Of a stretch of 64,000 nucleotides of DNA, positions 7,498 through 14,757 are shown in pieces; position 1 is the first letter of the stretch; each line of letters begins with the position of its first letter. Position numbers and translations under genes: made by a program. Source of the stretch: a virus; the IMG/VR virus record IMGVR_UViG_3300043411_001575, positions 105,659 through 169,658 of that record; one strand, given 5' to 3'. Under the pieces are notes generated by a model. The model was not told the origin of the DNA and made no database searches. It saw only the letters and a program-made list of their open reading frames with translations.

Positions 7498-7787
7498 GCA
7501 GTGTTGTTCATTGCAAGAAAGCACCTTATGATGTTTATATTGGAAGACCAAGCAAATGGGGTAATCCATTCACACACATAAAAGACGGTAAAACACTTGC
7601 AAAACATATTGTAGGTAGTAGAGATGAAGCAGTCGAAGCATATCTTGAATGGATTACCAACGGAGAAGGTAAACATTTGATGAGTGATTTACACGAATTG
7701 AAAGATAAGGTGCTTGGTTGTTGGTGTCATCCACAATCTTGTCACGGAGATGTACTTTCGGAGTTGGTTGCTAAACATTGCAACTAA
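7431..7787 (+). CDS. DUF4326 family protein, cassette 10
   Basis: 118 aa. Residues 1-20 come from site J. The body shows the DUF4326 signature: VYIGRPSKWGNPF (about 36-48) and the C-terminal LGCWCHPQSCHGDVL (about 95-109), whose Cys/His pattern may bind metal. The family is common in phages and mobile DNA; its biochemical role is not established. The cassette ends GTTAGTTGCAGTG and CATTGCAACTAAC pair at 12 of 13 positions. Confidence 0.85.
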   Translation: MKKEEQNSNEPQKPQLNIPAVSCSVVHCKKAPYDVYIGRPSKWGNPFTHIKDGKTLAKHIVGSRDEAVEAYLEWITNGEGKHLMSDLHELKDKVLGCWCHPQSCHGDVLSELVAKHCN

Positions 7788-7913
7788 CGTTTTGCAGGTA
7801 TATTTAGTGCCGAATTTAAAAACGAAAAATATGAATTTTATACAAAAGTTATTTAAAAGCAGAAAGGTTAATGAACCGATGAACTCGGCATTGAATATAC
7901 CTGTTGTTATACC
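7783..7913 (+). repeat. attC-like site K
   Basis: Left arm CTAACGTTTTGCAGGTATATTTAGTGCCGA and right arm TCGGCATTGAATATACCTGTTGTTAT pair over about 25 bp. The loop has ATG 7831, 75 bases and in frame before the core at 7906. Confidence 0.85.
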
Positions 7914-8133
7914 TCGTTTATCTTCTGATTGGATAAAATTTGAGGATGAAAAACCACCACACGAAGTAGTATTAGCTGCTTGCGATACTTATGATTGTGG
8001 ATGGACTATGGATACTGTTTGGTGGTATGAAGATAAGCAATGTTGGATGGTTACTGGTGCAGTTAAAAGTACAGAAGCACATTTACCATACACACATTGG
8101 CGTAAATTACCACCATTTCCAAATGAGGTATAA
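7831..8133 (+). CDS. DUF551-like protein, cassette 11
   Basis: 100 aa from ATG 7831, in the loop of site K; the first 25 residues are site-encoded. The rest matches the DUF551 pattern: DWIKFEDEKPPHEVVLAACD, a central WWYEDKQCWMV, and the terminal THWRKLPPFP. The family is widespread in phages of Gram-negative bacteria, function unknown. The stop TAA (8131-8133) is part of site L. Cassette ends GTTATACCTC and GAGGTATAAC match exactly (10 of 10). Confidence 0.82.
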   Translation: MNFIQKLFKSRKVNEPMNSALNIPVVIPRLSSDWIKFEDEKPPHEVVLAACDTYDCGWTMDTVWWYEDKQCWMVTGAVKSTEAHLPYTHWRKLPPFPNEV

Positions 8134-8260
8134 CGTATTGGTGCTATACGAAGGAGGCGATTATTAGCACTAAATTTGATGCGGAGTACAAATGTTTGTT
8201 TAACCACAAATGTTTCTGCGGAGTACCAAACCGCCTCTTTTGTATAGCACGTGTTATACG
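8128..8260 (+). repeat. attC-like site L
   Basis: Left arm GTATAACGTATTGGTGCTATACG then AAGGAGGCG; right arm CGCCTCTTTTGTATAGCACG then TGTTATACGC. The loop holds a small direct repeat (TGCGGAGTAC and CAAATGTTT, each twice) and no used start codon. Confidence 0.82.
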
Positions 8261-8320
8261 CTGGCACGGTTGATTAAACGAGAAACTTAAATTGAAACAC
8301 AAAACAAAATTTTTATTAAA

Positions 8321-9106
8321 ATGAGCGAGGGCAAAAAAGAAATATTATTAGGAGATTGTTTGGAACTTATGAAGGATATACCAAACGGAAGTATTGATAT
8401 GATACTTTGTGATTTACCATACGGAACAACTGCTTGTAAATGGGATAGTGTAATACCTTTTGAACCACTTTGGAAAGAATATGAAAGGATTATAAAGACC
8501 AATGGTGCTATTTTATTGTTTGGAACACAACCATTCACAACAGAACTAATATTGAGCAATAGAAAATTGTTTAAGTATGATATGGTTTGGTGCAAAGACA
8601 AACCTGCTGACTTCGGAAATGGCAATATAAAACCATTAAGATACCACGAAACAATTTGTGTATTTTATACCAAAACGCCAACATACAATAAGCAATTTGA
8701 AAGCAGAAAAGGAACTGGCTATTCAAGGGCTAAATATCCTGTAAATTACATAAACAATTCAGAGCATAAATTTGGAATGAAAGATGGTTCTTTTGATTAT
8801 GCAAATAAAGACAGAATGATTGGAACTGTAATAGATATTACAACTGGTGCAAGAGGTAGCATAAAACACCCAACAGTAAAGCCCGTTCCTTTATTTGAAC
8901 ATTTAATCAAAACATATACCAACGAAGGTGAATTGGTTTTAGATAATACAGCAGGAAGCGGAACAACTGCAATTGCTTGTTTGAATACTAAAAGGCAATT
9001 TATAGTAATGGAAAAAGAACAAAAGTATTACGATATGATTTTAAAAAGGGTGGGAGATTTTAATAAAAATTTTGAACCGCAAACTCTCTTTGGAAACGAA
9101 ATGTAG
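8321..9106 (+). CDS. Beta-class DNA methyltransferase, cassette 12
   Basis: 261 aa. DLPYGTTACKWDSVIPFEPLW near residue 32-52 is nearly the same as in cassette 1, HPTVKP near 184, DNTAGSGTT near 209. The N-terminal segment LLGDCLELMKDIPNGSIDMI is typical. The ATG follows its own A/T-rich leader after the recombination core. C-terminal tail NFEPQTLFGNEM extends past the motif block. Likely a solo modification enzyme; the target is unknown. Confidence 0.9.
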   Translation: MSEGKKEILLGDCLELMKDIPNGSIDMILCDLPYGTTACKWDSVIPFEPLWKEYERIIKTNGAILLFGTQPFTTELILSNRKLFKYDMVWCKDKPADFGNGNIKPLRYHETICVFYTKTPTYNKQFESRKGTGYSRAKYPVNYINNSEHKFGMKDGSFDYANKDRMIGTVIDITTGARGSIKHPTVKPVPLFEHLIKTYTNEGELVLDNTAGSGTTAIACLNTKRQFIVMEKEQKYYDMILKRVGDFNKNFEPQTLFGNEM

Positions 9107-9112
9107 TGCTTG

Positions 9113-9240
9113 CGTATAACGGTATCGGGCTTGGCGAAGTGGCTGAACCGAATGTTTGATAGAAGCACAAAACTTAATAATTAAAAACGAATGATTGATA
9201 GAATTACTGAACAGCCATTTTGCCAAACCCGTGTTATGTG
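9113..9240 (+). repeat. attC-like site M
   Basis: Left arm TATAACGGTATCGGGCTTGGCGAAGTGGCTG, right arm CAGCCATTTTGCCAAACCCG then TGTTATG. Same stem as sites E and F, and its loop also places ATG (9191) 42 bases in frame before the core (9233), although the left part of the loop differs. Confidence 0.87.
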
Positions 9241-9985
9241 CAGGGCGGTTGATAACCTTGAACTCCTTTTGTCGCAACCTGATGAAAGTGTAGATTTGAT
9301 TTACTGTGATATTCTTTATGGAACGGGTAGGAATTTCGGTGATTACCAAGACTTAAAACCAATTAGAAGCGAAATAGAAAGCCACTACCTACCAAGACTT
9401 ATTGAAATGAAACGAGTTTTAAAAAGTACAGGTAGTATTTATTTGCAAATGGATACACGAATAAACCATTGGATGCGCATTTTGATGGATGATGTTTTTG
9501 GGTATGAAAATTTCCGCAATGAAATAGTATTTGGATATAATGGGGGTGGTGTTTCAAAGAATTGTTATCCTAAAAAACACGACATAATCTTGTTTTATTC
9601 TGTTAGTGATAAATACTATTTTAATAACGAAAAGAAACCATACTCCGCTTTAAGTTCACAAAACTTATTGTGGAAACATAGGAATAAAAAAAGACTTGAT
9701 GAACTTAATGATGGCACACCTGTAACCGATGTATGGACTGATTTGAAGTTTAAAATAAATTACCAAGAGGAAGAATATACAGGATATGCTACCCAAAAAA
9801 CAAAAGAATTATTGAGCCGTATTGTTTTAGCTTCCACAAATGAAGGCGATACAGTTGCAGATTATTATTTAGGTAGTGGCACAACGGCAGTAGTTTGTAA
9901 GGAACTGAACCGAAATTTTATAGGTTGCGATATTAATCCAAAAGCTATTGAAATAACAAATGCTCGTTTAGATGCACTTTCGTAG
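9191..9985 (+). CDS. DNA methyltransferase with atypical DILY motif, cassette 13
   Basis: 264 aa. The first 15 residues (MIDRITEQPFCQTRV) are encoded by site M; an ATG within the core (MCRAVDNLELL) is an alternative start. Motif IV reads DILYGTGRNFGDYQD (near residue 39), where DPPY is expected; the AdoMet motif DYYLGSGTT is near residue 228. The central part (YLPRLIEMKRVLKSTGSIYLQMD) is typical of type III mod/MboII-like beta-class enzymes. The altered catalytic tetrad could change base choice or reduce activity. Ends GTTATGTGCA and TGCACATAAC pair exactly. Confidence 0.85.
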   Translation: MIDRITEQPFCQTRVMCRAVDNLELLLSQPDESVDLIYCDILYGTGRNFGDYQDLKPIRSEIESHYLPRLIEMKRVLKSTGSIYLQMDTRINHWMRILMDDVFGYENFRNEIVFGYNGGGVSKNCYPKKHDIILFYSVSDKYYFNNEKKPYSALSSQNLLWKHRNKKRLDELNDGTPVTDVWTDLKFKINYQEEEYTGYATQKTKELLSRIVLASTNEGDTVADYYLGSGTTAVVCKELNRNFIGCDINPKAIEITNARLDALS

Positions 9986-9989
9986 CTTT

Positions 9990-10001
9990 GCACATAACGT
10001 G
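9990..10001 (+). repeat. Terminal half-site N at the right end of the array
   Basis: TGCACATAACG with no palindromic partner to the right: the inverse core of cassette 13 is present, but the rest of a recombination site is missing before the recombinase gene. This is either the truncated last site or the junction with the phage backbone. Confidence 0.6.
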
Positions 10002-10044
10002 TATTTAATGGAATGGAGTGTCAAAATCAATTAGTTACATAATA

Positions 10045-10914
10045 ATGGAAGATAAAATTAACAAATTAAGGAGGGAGTTATCCATAAGGAAATATGCTCC
10101 TAATACAGTTGAAACATATTGTTCATGTCTTAAAGTTATTTTTAGTAAATGTGGAATTAATCCAAGTATTGATTCTTTAAAGTCATATTTATTAACTATT
10201 GAAAATAGAAACTACCATAAACAAATAGTCGCTACATTCAGAAACTACTCTGAATTTGTATTAGGTATTAAATTATCTTTAAACGATGTTCCTTATCCTA
10301 GAAAACAAGAAAGTTTGCCTGAAATATATTCAGTTGAAGAGGTTTCTAAATTAATTAATATTCCTAAAAATTTAAAACATCAATCTATAATTTTTTTATT
10401 GTATGGATGTGGACTTAGAGTTAGTGAATTAATTAATTTAAAATTAACTGATATAGATAGTGATAGAATGGTTGTTAACATCCGAAAAGCAAAAGGAAAT
10501 AAGGACAGGCAAATAATGTTGGATGAATCTTTACTTAAATTACTTCGTGATTATTACACTGAATATAAACCAATAAATTATTTATTCAATGGTCAAAAAA
10601 AAGACCAATATAGTGACAGGTCTGTAAATGAACTTCTTAAATATTGGTCTAAAAAAGCAGGTATAAAAAAACATATTCATGCTCATTTATTAAGGCATTC
10701 ATTCGCTACCCATCTTTTAGATGCAGGAATAGACATGGCTATAATTCAAAAGTTATTAGGTCATTCAAACATAAAAACAACGCAAATTTATGCAAAAATT
10801 TCAACCAAATTAATATCTCAAATTAAATCTCCATTATCAAACATTAAAATCAATTCAAATGAAAAATCTAGTAATATTATTCCTTTGTGGAATTCTGATA
10901 GGTTTCCAAACTAA
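10045..10914 (+). CDS. Tyrosine recombinase adjacent to cassette array
   Basis: 289 aa from ATG 10045 (a GTG at 10018 would add nine residues). SAM-like N-terminal domain at 1-85, catalytic domain at 90-265. All six catalytic residues are visible: R125 (GCGLRVSEL), K150, H214 and R217 (HAHLLRHSF), H240 (LLGHSN) and Y249 (TTQIYAKIS). The region near 180-200 is short, so the extra helix that marks integron integrases (IntI) is absent; the overall build is Xer-like, as in Bacteroidetes elements. It lies about 45 bp after the last half-site and reads in the same direction as the cassettes. Candidate enzyme for the array, or the phage integrase. Confidence 0.92.
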   Translation: MEDKINKLRRELSIRKYAPNTVETYCSCLKVIFSKCGINPSIDSLKSYLLTIENRNYHKQIVATFRNYSEFVLGIKLSLNDVPYPRKQESLPEIYSVEEVSKLINIPKNLKHQSIIFLLYGCGLRVSELINLKLTDIDSDRMVVNIRKAKGNKDRQIMLDESLLKLLRDYYTEYKPINYLFNGQKKDQYSDRSVNELLKYWSKKAGIKKHIHAHLLRHSFATHLLDAGIDMAIIQKLLGHSNIKTTQIYAKISTKLISQIKSPLSNIKINSNEKSSNIIPLWNSDRFPN

Positions 10915-10975
10915 GACCAAAAAGCAATTTAACTTTAAATCTCATTCAAAATTAACTAAAGCTGATTCCTAAAAC

Positions 10976-11737
10976 GTGCTAAAATTAGAAGATAAAGATT
11001 TCAATGACTATGTTACCCATCTTAGTGAATCAGGGTCAAGATTTATTGTAGACGAAAAAAGGAACACTAAAAGTATAATTATTAGTGGAAAATATTTTGC
11101 ATTTACAAAAAACAAAAACCATTTAGCTAAAGGTGAAGAAAAAAAAGAAATGTTATCTCTATTTAGTCAGGTAGGAAAATCTGTTTCAAACTACATAAAA
11201 CTAAATGAGTTTGATGTAGAAAAAATAAAGCAGATTCATCCGCAAACTCAAGTTGACAGAAAAAAATATGAGAAGATGAAAGTAGGAGCTGAGTTCTTCT
11301 ATGTTGATATTTCCCATTGTTTTTGGAGAATTGGTTTTTTAAAAGGATACATTAATCCAAAGCTATACAACAAAGTATTAAAGAACCCAAGTTTAAAGCA
11401 ATTCAGGAACATGTCCCTTGCCATAATTAAAGCAGCTCGCTCTAGGTACTATTTTGATAATGGCAAACTAATAAATAAAGTTACTGAAGAAAGAACCCTG
11501 TGGGAGAATGTATATGATAACATCAGGTTCACCTGCTATAACTTTTTAGGAGAAACAAAGAGTGTTGCAGGAAATAAATTCGTCGCTTACAAAACAGATG
11601 GTATAATGGTCACTAGACCCGCTTTAAAGAAGATTAAAGATGCTTTCACTGCGGCAGGATTCGAATACAAGGTTATCACCTGCTTTAAAGTTGATGATAA
11701 AAACTACTCTTATGGAGGTCTAATTAAGAAGATTTAG
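10976..11737 (+). CDS. Unknown 253-aa protein with possible polymerase-like motif
   Basis: A stop codon lies two codons before GTG 10976 and no ATG occurs until residue 59, so either the GTG is used or the 5' end has been lost. Features: a charged N-terminus, EFFYVDISHCFWRIGFLKGY (near 101-120), and YKTDGIMVTRPALKKI (near 209-224), which faintly recalls a family B polymerase palm (DxxSxYP and DTDS type aspartates). The aspartates are D106 and D212 approximately. Too short for a full polymerase. Could be a phage protein of unknown role or a truncated remnant next to the recombinase. Confidence 0.6.
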   Translation: MLKLEDKDFNDYVTHLSESGSRFIVDEKRNTKSIIISGKYFAFTKNKNHLAKGEEKKEMLSLFSQVGKSVSNYIKLNEFDVEKIKQIHPQTQVDRKKYEKMKVGAEFFYVDISHCFWRIGFLKGYINPKLYNKVLKNPSLKQFRNMSLAIIKAARSRYYFDNGKLINKVTEERTLWENVYDNIRFTCYNFLGETKSVAGNKFVAYKTDGIMVTRPALKKIKDAFTAAGFEYKVITCFKVDDKNYSYGGLIKKI

Positions 11738-11769
11738 AATCAATATCATTGTGCAAAAACTCCAAACAA

Positions 11770-11910
11770 GGGTATTTTTACCCCTGAAAACAAATTATTT
11801 TTACAAGTTATTAACAAATTATGTTAAAATGGTATTTTTACCATATTTATCAATAGTTTCATCACCAAATGAAATACTAAAAACACATTAAAAACAGGTA
11901 ACTTTACCCC
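11770..11910 (+). repeat. Three spaced GGTA-N4-6-TACC repeats
   Basis: GGTATTTTTACC at 11771 and 11831 and GGTAACTTTACC at 11897, spaced 60 and 66 bp, about six helical turns. Each is a short dyad, and two are extended with flanking C runs. They lie upstream of the early promoter and fit a repressor/activator operator or replication iterons. Confidence 0.55.
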
Positions 11911-11937
11911 TAATTGTTAATATCTTTTAACTCACAA

Positions 11938-11969
11938 TTTTGGCACTTATCACAAAATACCTACATTTG
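11938..11969 (+). promoter_or_regulatory. Bacteroidetes-type promoter of the early operon
   Basis: TTTTG at 11938-11942 and TACATTTG at 11962-11969 are separated by exactly 19 bp, matching the Bacteroidetes primary sigma consensus TTTG-N19-TAnnTTTG. Start of transcription is expected near 11975, followed by the leader GGTCAAA and the first small gene at 12007. Confidence 0.8.
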
Positions 11970-12006
11970 TATTGTAATTAACGGTCAAAATAAAACATAA
12001 GCCACC

Positions 12007-12108
12007 ATGAAAATAACTATTCAACTCTCAGATATGGTAACTACCATAGAAAAGATACTAAACTTTGAAGATGTTATGGCAATGGCTCTAATGTACAATC
12101 CTAATTAA
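12007..12108 (+). CDS. 33-aa small protein at head of early operon
   Basis: MKITIQLSDMVTTIEKILNF and a short Met-rich tail. It follows the leader GCCACC and the promoter by about 40 bp. No family recognised; could be a leader peptide or a small early phage protein. Confidence 0.5.
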   Translation: MKITIQLSDMVTTIEKILNFEDVMAMALMYNPN

Positions 12109-12126
12109 ACAAATAAAAACAATAAT

Positions 12127-12522
12127 ATGGAAATCAAATTAACACCCCAAGAGAGCGAAAGCTATTTTTATAACGCTTTATGCAACGGAATTGATTATGT
12201 ATCGGGATATGGACTAGAGTTCAATTATAAATCAGAAGACTACCAAAAAGCTAAAAAAGTTTGGGCTAAGGCTAATCCTGATAGTTCACCATGTAGAGAA
12301 GATATATGGCTGCAAATATTAAGAAATGGTGGCGAATTAACGCTTATTGACCATGAGTGTGAAGGTGAGTACACTAAGTCAATAAACATTAAACATGTAC
12401 ACGAAAGAGTTCAATTAACGGAGGTTCAACATTTATTAGATATGCGAAATGAAAATGATGATGCTACTACGGCTGATTGCATACTTCAAACTTGCTTTTA
12501 CGAAGAGATAATTTTCGGATAA
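12127..12522 (+). CDS. Conserved phage hypothetical protein, 131 aa
   Basis: MEIKLTPQESESYFYNALCNG followed by VSGYGLEFNY and a C-terminal half rich in acidic residues. Proteins with the SYFYNALCNG block are seen in Bacteroidetes phages and host prophages, with no known function. Ends 19 bp before the next gene in a tight, same-direction series of small early genes. ATG follows an AAACAATAAT leader. Confidence 0.75.
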   Translation: MEIKLTPQESESYFYNALCNGIDYVSGYGLEFNYKSEDYQKAKKVWAKANPDSSPCREDIWLQILRNGGELTLIDHECEGEYTKSINIKHVHERVQLTEVQHLLDMRNENDDATTADCILQTCFYEEIIFG

Positions 12523-12541
12523 AATAATCAAATACAAAAAC

Positions 12542-12826
12542 ATGGAAACCATAATAAATAAATTCGGGGAACAACAGACGAGTTGGACAAGTCACAAGCA
12601 CCCAAATAATCCTGATTTCATGCAGGTTGTTAAGTACACTCATATTGTTAAATCAGATGGCAAAACTTCTTTACATTGGAGCTTATTTAACGCTTCATCT
12701 AATGATAATCATGTTATACCAAATATAACATTAGAAGAAGCAAAAAGTAGATTTACAGATGTAAATGAAAAAGAAATTACTGAGGAGAATTTTCAAAAAT
12801 GGTTAAATGAAAAAAAACACCAATAA
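12542..12826 (+). CDS. Small phage protein, 94 aa, unknown
   Basis: Begins METIINKFGEQQTSWTSH. Mixed alpha/beta composition with a helical C-terminus ending in KKHQ. No recognised domain. Member of the early operon; ATG preceded by AAAAAC. Confidence 0.65.
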   Translation: METIINKFGEQQTSWTSHKHPNNPDFMQVVKYTHIVKSDGKTSLHWSLFNASSNDNHVIPNITLEEAKSRFTDVNEKEITEENFQKWLNEKKHQ

Positions 12827-12837
12827 AACAAGAAATC

Positions 12838-13149
12838 ATGGATACAGAAAACGAAATACAAGAAGACATAAAGCATATTTTAATCTTCGATAGCAAAGGT
12901 GATTATTATTGTGAAACGAATGGAGTAACAAATGCAGGTAAAATAACAGGTGCTAATCCATCAAATATTTTTAGAGTAGCTAATAATGGAGACATAATCA
13001 GCACAAGTGATTATTACTTCATTAGCAGGTCAACTACTAGACAAACAATTGCAGACTTAGAACTCGCTATAAAACTAATCATTATCTGTAAAGATACAAG
13101 GGGGCTTTCAAATAGAATTAGAGAAATTTTAAAAACAATTAAAAAGTAA
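12838..13149 (+). CDS. Small phage protein, 103 aa, unknown
   Basis: Acidic N-terminus (MDTENEIQEDIKHILIFDSKG), then FISRSTTRQTIADLELAIKL and a basic end (ILKTIKK). Not recognised. Sits 11 bp after the previous gene and 7 bp before the next, so it is co-transcribed. Confidence 0.65.
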   Translation: MDTENEIQEDIKHILIFDSKGDYYCETNGVTNAGKITGANPSNIFRVANNGDIISTSDYYFISRSTTRQTIADLELAIKLIIICKDTRGLSNRIREILKTIKK

Positions 13150-13156
13150 AACAGCC

Positions 13157-13642
13157 ATGAAAAAAGAATTAAGCTTAGGTAAAGTAGCCTACGACGGAAA
13201 AACAAAGTCAAACGAGGTAAGTCTTGAATTGAGAATAGAAACTAAAAAAGAGTGCATCGATTGGGATACATTGAAGCCAATTAAGAATGTAACCGAATTA
13301 GCAATCAGTGGGAATATTTGGAACAGCAAAAAAACTGATGTTTATTGTGGCGGTCAGTGCTTAGATACTATCTCTGAATTCATTAAAACAAAAGAGTTTA
13401 ATCGTATTAAAGCTATTTGGGAAGAATACCACCTAAACGATATGAATGCAGGAACTAAAGCTCAAACTGAGGCTATCAGAAAATGGGAAGCTAAGGGTAA
13501 CAAATATGATTACACTAATGCTTGTAACCACCTTAAAAAAATTGGACTTCTTCACGATAGAGGATACCAATATGGAACAGGATGGTTGTGTCAACAAATA
13601 CCATCTGAAGTAATTAAGGAAATAGAAACTCTTTTTAGTTAA
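13157..13642 (+). CDS. Conserved phage hypothetical protein, 161 aa
   Basis: An N-terminal beta-rich half (SLELRIETKKECIDWDTLKP) is followed by the block EEYHLNDMNAGTKAQTEAIRKW (about residues 94-115) that recurs in many phage proteins of this type, then WLCQQIPSEVIKEIETLF at the end. Function unknown. Part of the early cluster; leader ACAGCC before ATG is shared with several neighbours. Confidence 0.78.
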   Translation: MKKELSLGKVAYDGKTKSNEVSLELRIETKKECIDWDTLKPIKNVTELAISGNIWNSKKTDVYCGGQCLDTISEFIKTKEFNRIKAIWEEYHLNDMNAGTKAQTEAIRKWEAKGNKYDYTNACNHLKKIGLLHDRGYQYGTGWLCQQIPSEVIKEIETLFS

Positions 13643-13667
13643 TTTTAATCATAAAAAAAATAAAGTT

Positions 13668-14120
13668 ATGAAAGAATTAATAACTAACTCGCTAAATGAT
13701 GCTTTTATTCTTTTAGAAAAGCAAGTACCGCAAACAAAAAGGAAAACTGAGAGCATAAGCATTCAAGGTGTAAAGCCATTAGAACTTTCATCATTCATGA
13801 AAGATAATAGTGTACCAAATGATGCTTATTTTAGTGGAAGAGATAACGGATATGATGCTTGGGACGATATTATTTTAGCTTGGGAAGTAGACGTACCTAC
13901 AACAGATAAAGATAAATTATTATTCAAAAGAAAAAGATTCTCAGATATTGCTTTCAGACTCGTATATGATTTGTTAACAAAATGTGGGTACAAAAGAGTT
14001 GGATATAACACAGGTTTATTAAAAGAATTTAAAGATACAACAGTGTACGACATGTATGTTAATAAAGAATTTGATAGACTAGTTAAATACTACTCATTAC
14101 CATTTATTAAAGAATCATAA
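13668..14120 (+). CDS. Phage hypothetical protein, 150 aa
   Basis: No domain recognised. Central segment DNGYDAWDDIILAWEVDVP then a basic stretch KLLFKRKRFSDIAFRLVYDL. Predicted soluble, mixed alpha/beta. Same orientation and close spacing as the neighbouring early genes. Confidence 0.7.
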   Translation: MKELITNSLNDAFILLEKQVPQTKRKTESISIQGVKPLELSSFMKDNSVPNDAYFSGRDNGYDAWDDIILAWEVDVPTTDKDKLLFKRKRFSDIAFRLVYDLLTKCGYKRVGYNTGLLKEFKDTTVYDMYVNKEFDRLVKYYSLPFIKES

Positions 14121-14169
14121 GTAAACCTATACGTATAATTAAAAGTTAAACAACTAAAAAACAATAACT

Positions 14170-14496
14170 ATGCAACATTTATTTGTAACATACGAAATAG
14201 CTAAGAAGCTAAAAGAATTAGGATTTGATAGACTTTGTTTCACATATTTTTTTGCAGGTACTAATGATTTATATAATGGTACTGTAAGAATGTACAACTT
14301 TAATAAAGGATTAGAAACTTCTGCTCCACTATGGCAACAAGCTATTGATTGGTTTTACGATAACCACGAGATTTTAATAGTTCAGATTCCATCTTACAGT
14401 ATGAAAGTTTGGGAAGTAAGTAAAAAAGGGAATAAAGATGTAATTTCAGGGCTATCAATTAACAAGGCAATCGAGGAAGCAATTAAATTAATTTAA
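14170..14496 (+). CDS. YEIAKKLKELGF-domain phage protein, 108 aa
   Basis: Contains FVTYEIAKKLKELGFDRLCF at 4-23 and SAPLWQQAIDWF at about 53-64, a small domain found in many Bacteroidetes phages. The same domain opens the larger late protein at 58522-59526 (FVSFEIAKSLKDLGFNEPCL and TAPLWQQAFDFI), so the genome uses it twice. Ends with a helix SINKAIEEAIKLI. Function unknown. Confidence 0.75.
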   Translation: MQHLFVTYEIAKKLKELGFDRLCFTYFFAGTNDLYNGTVRMYNFNKGLETSAPLWQQAIDWFYDNHEILIVQIPSYSMKVWEVSKKGNKDVISGLSINKAIEEAIKLI

Positions 14497-14508
14497 AAAA
14501 AACAAATC

Positions 14509-14736
14509 GTGGAAAATTCAAACATAAATTCAGGTTCAGAAGTATTTCGCCCAAAGACAAGAGGTGAGCTATATGATAAAATTAAAGAAGGTGTTAAATG
14601 TGAAGTAGTAGCTTCAAACAAAGCGTTTACATCACTTGCACTACAATCACTAGCAATCATTAAAAAAGAAGGGCTTAAATTCAAAACTAGTCCTTCAAAA
14701 AACATAGGGTGGGTAATTTTCGAAAAGTCAGTTTAA
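14509..14736 (+). CDS. Small phage protein, 75 aa, GTG start
   Basis: GTG at 14509 follows the same AAACAAATC-type leader as neighbours and fits the spacing; no ATG is available nearby. Sequence includes FRPKTRGELYDKIKEGVKCE and ALQSLAIIKKEGLKFKTSPS. The region resembles small phage proteins with a TRGEL-YDKIK start. Unknown role. Confidence 0.65.
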   Translation: MENSNINSGSEVFRPKTRGELYDKIKEGVKCEVVASNKAFTSLALQSLAIIKKEGLKFKTSPSKNIGWVIFEKSV

Positions 14737-14757
14737 CTAATTTTAAAAAAAACGATT

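Noticed and set aside
1-10001. CRISPR-like or simple tandem repeat array
   Set aside because: The repeats are long palindromes of differing sequence separated by full genes, not short direct repeats with spacers.
10045-10914. Classical integron integrase intI
   Set aside because: Catalytic residues fit, but the region that should hold the extra IntI helix is only a few residues long, so it is called only a tyrosine recombinase.
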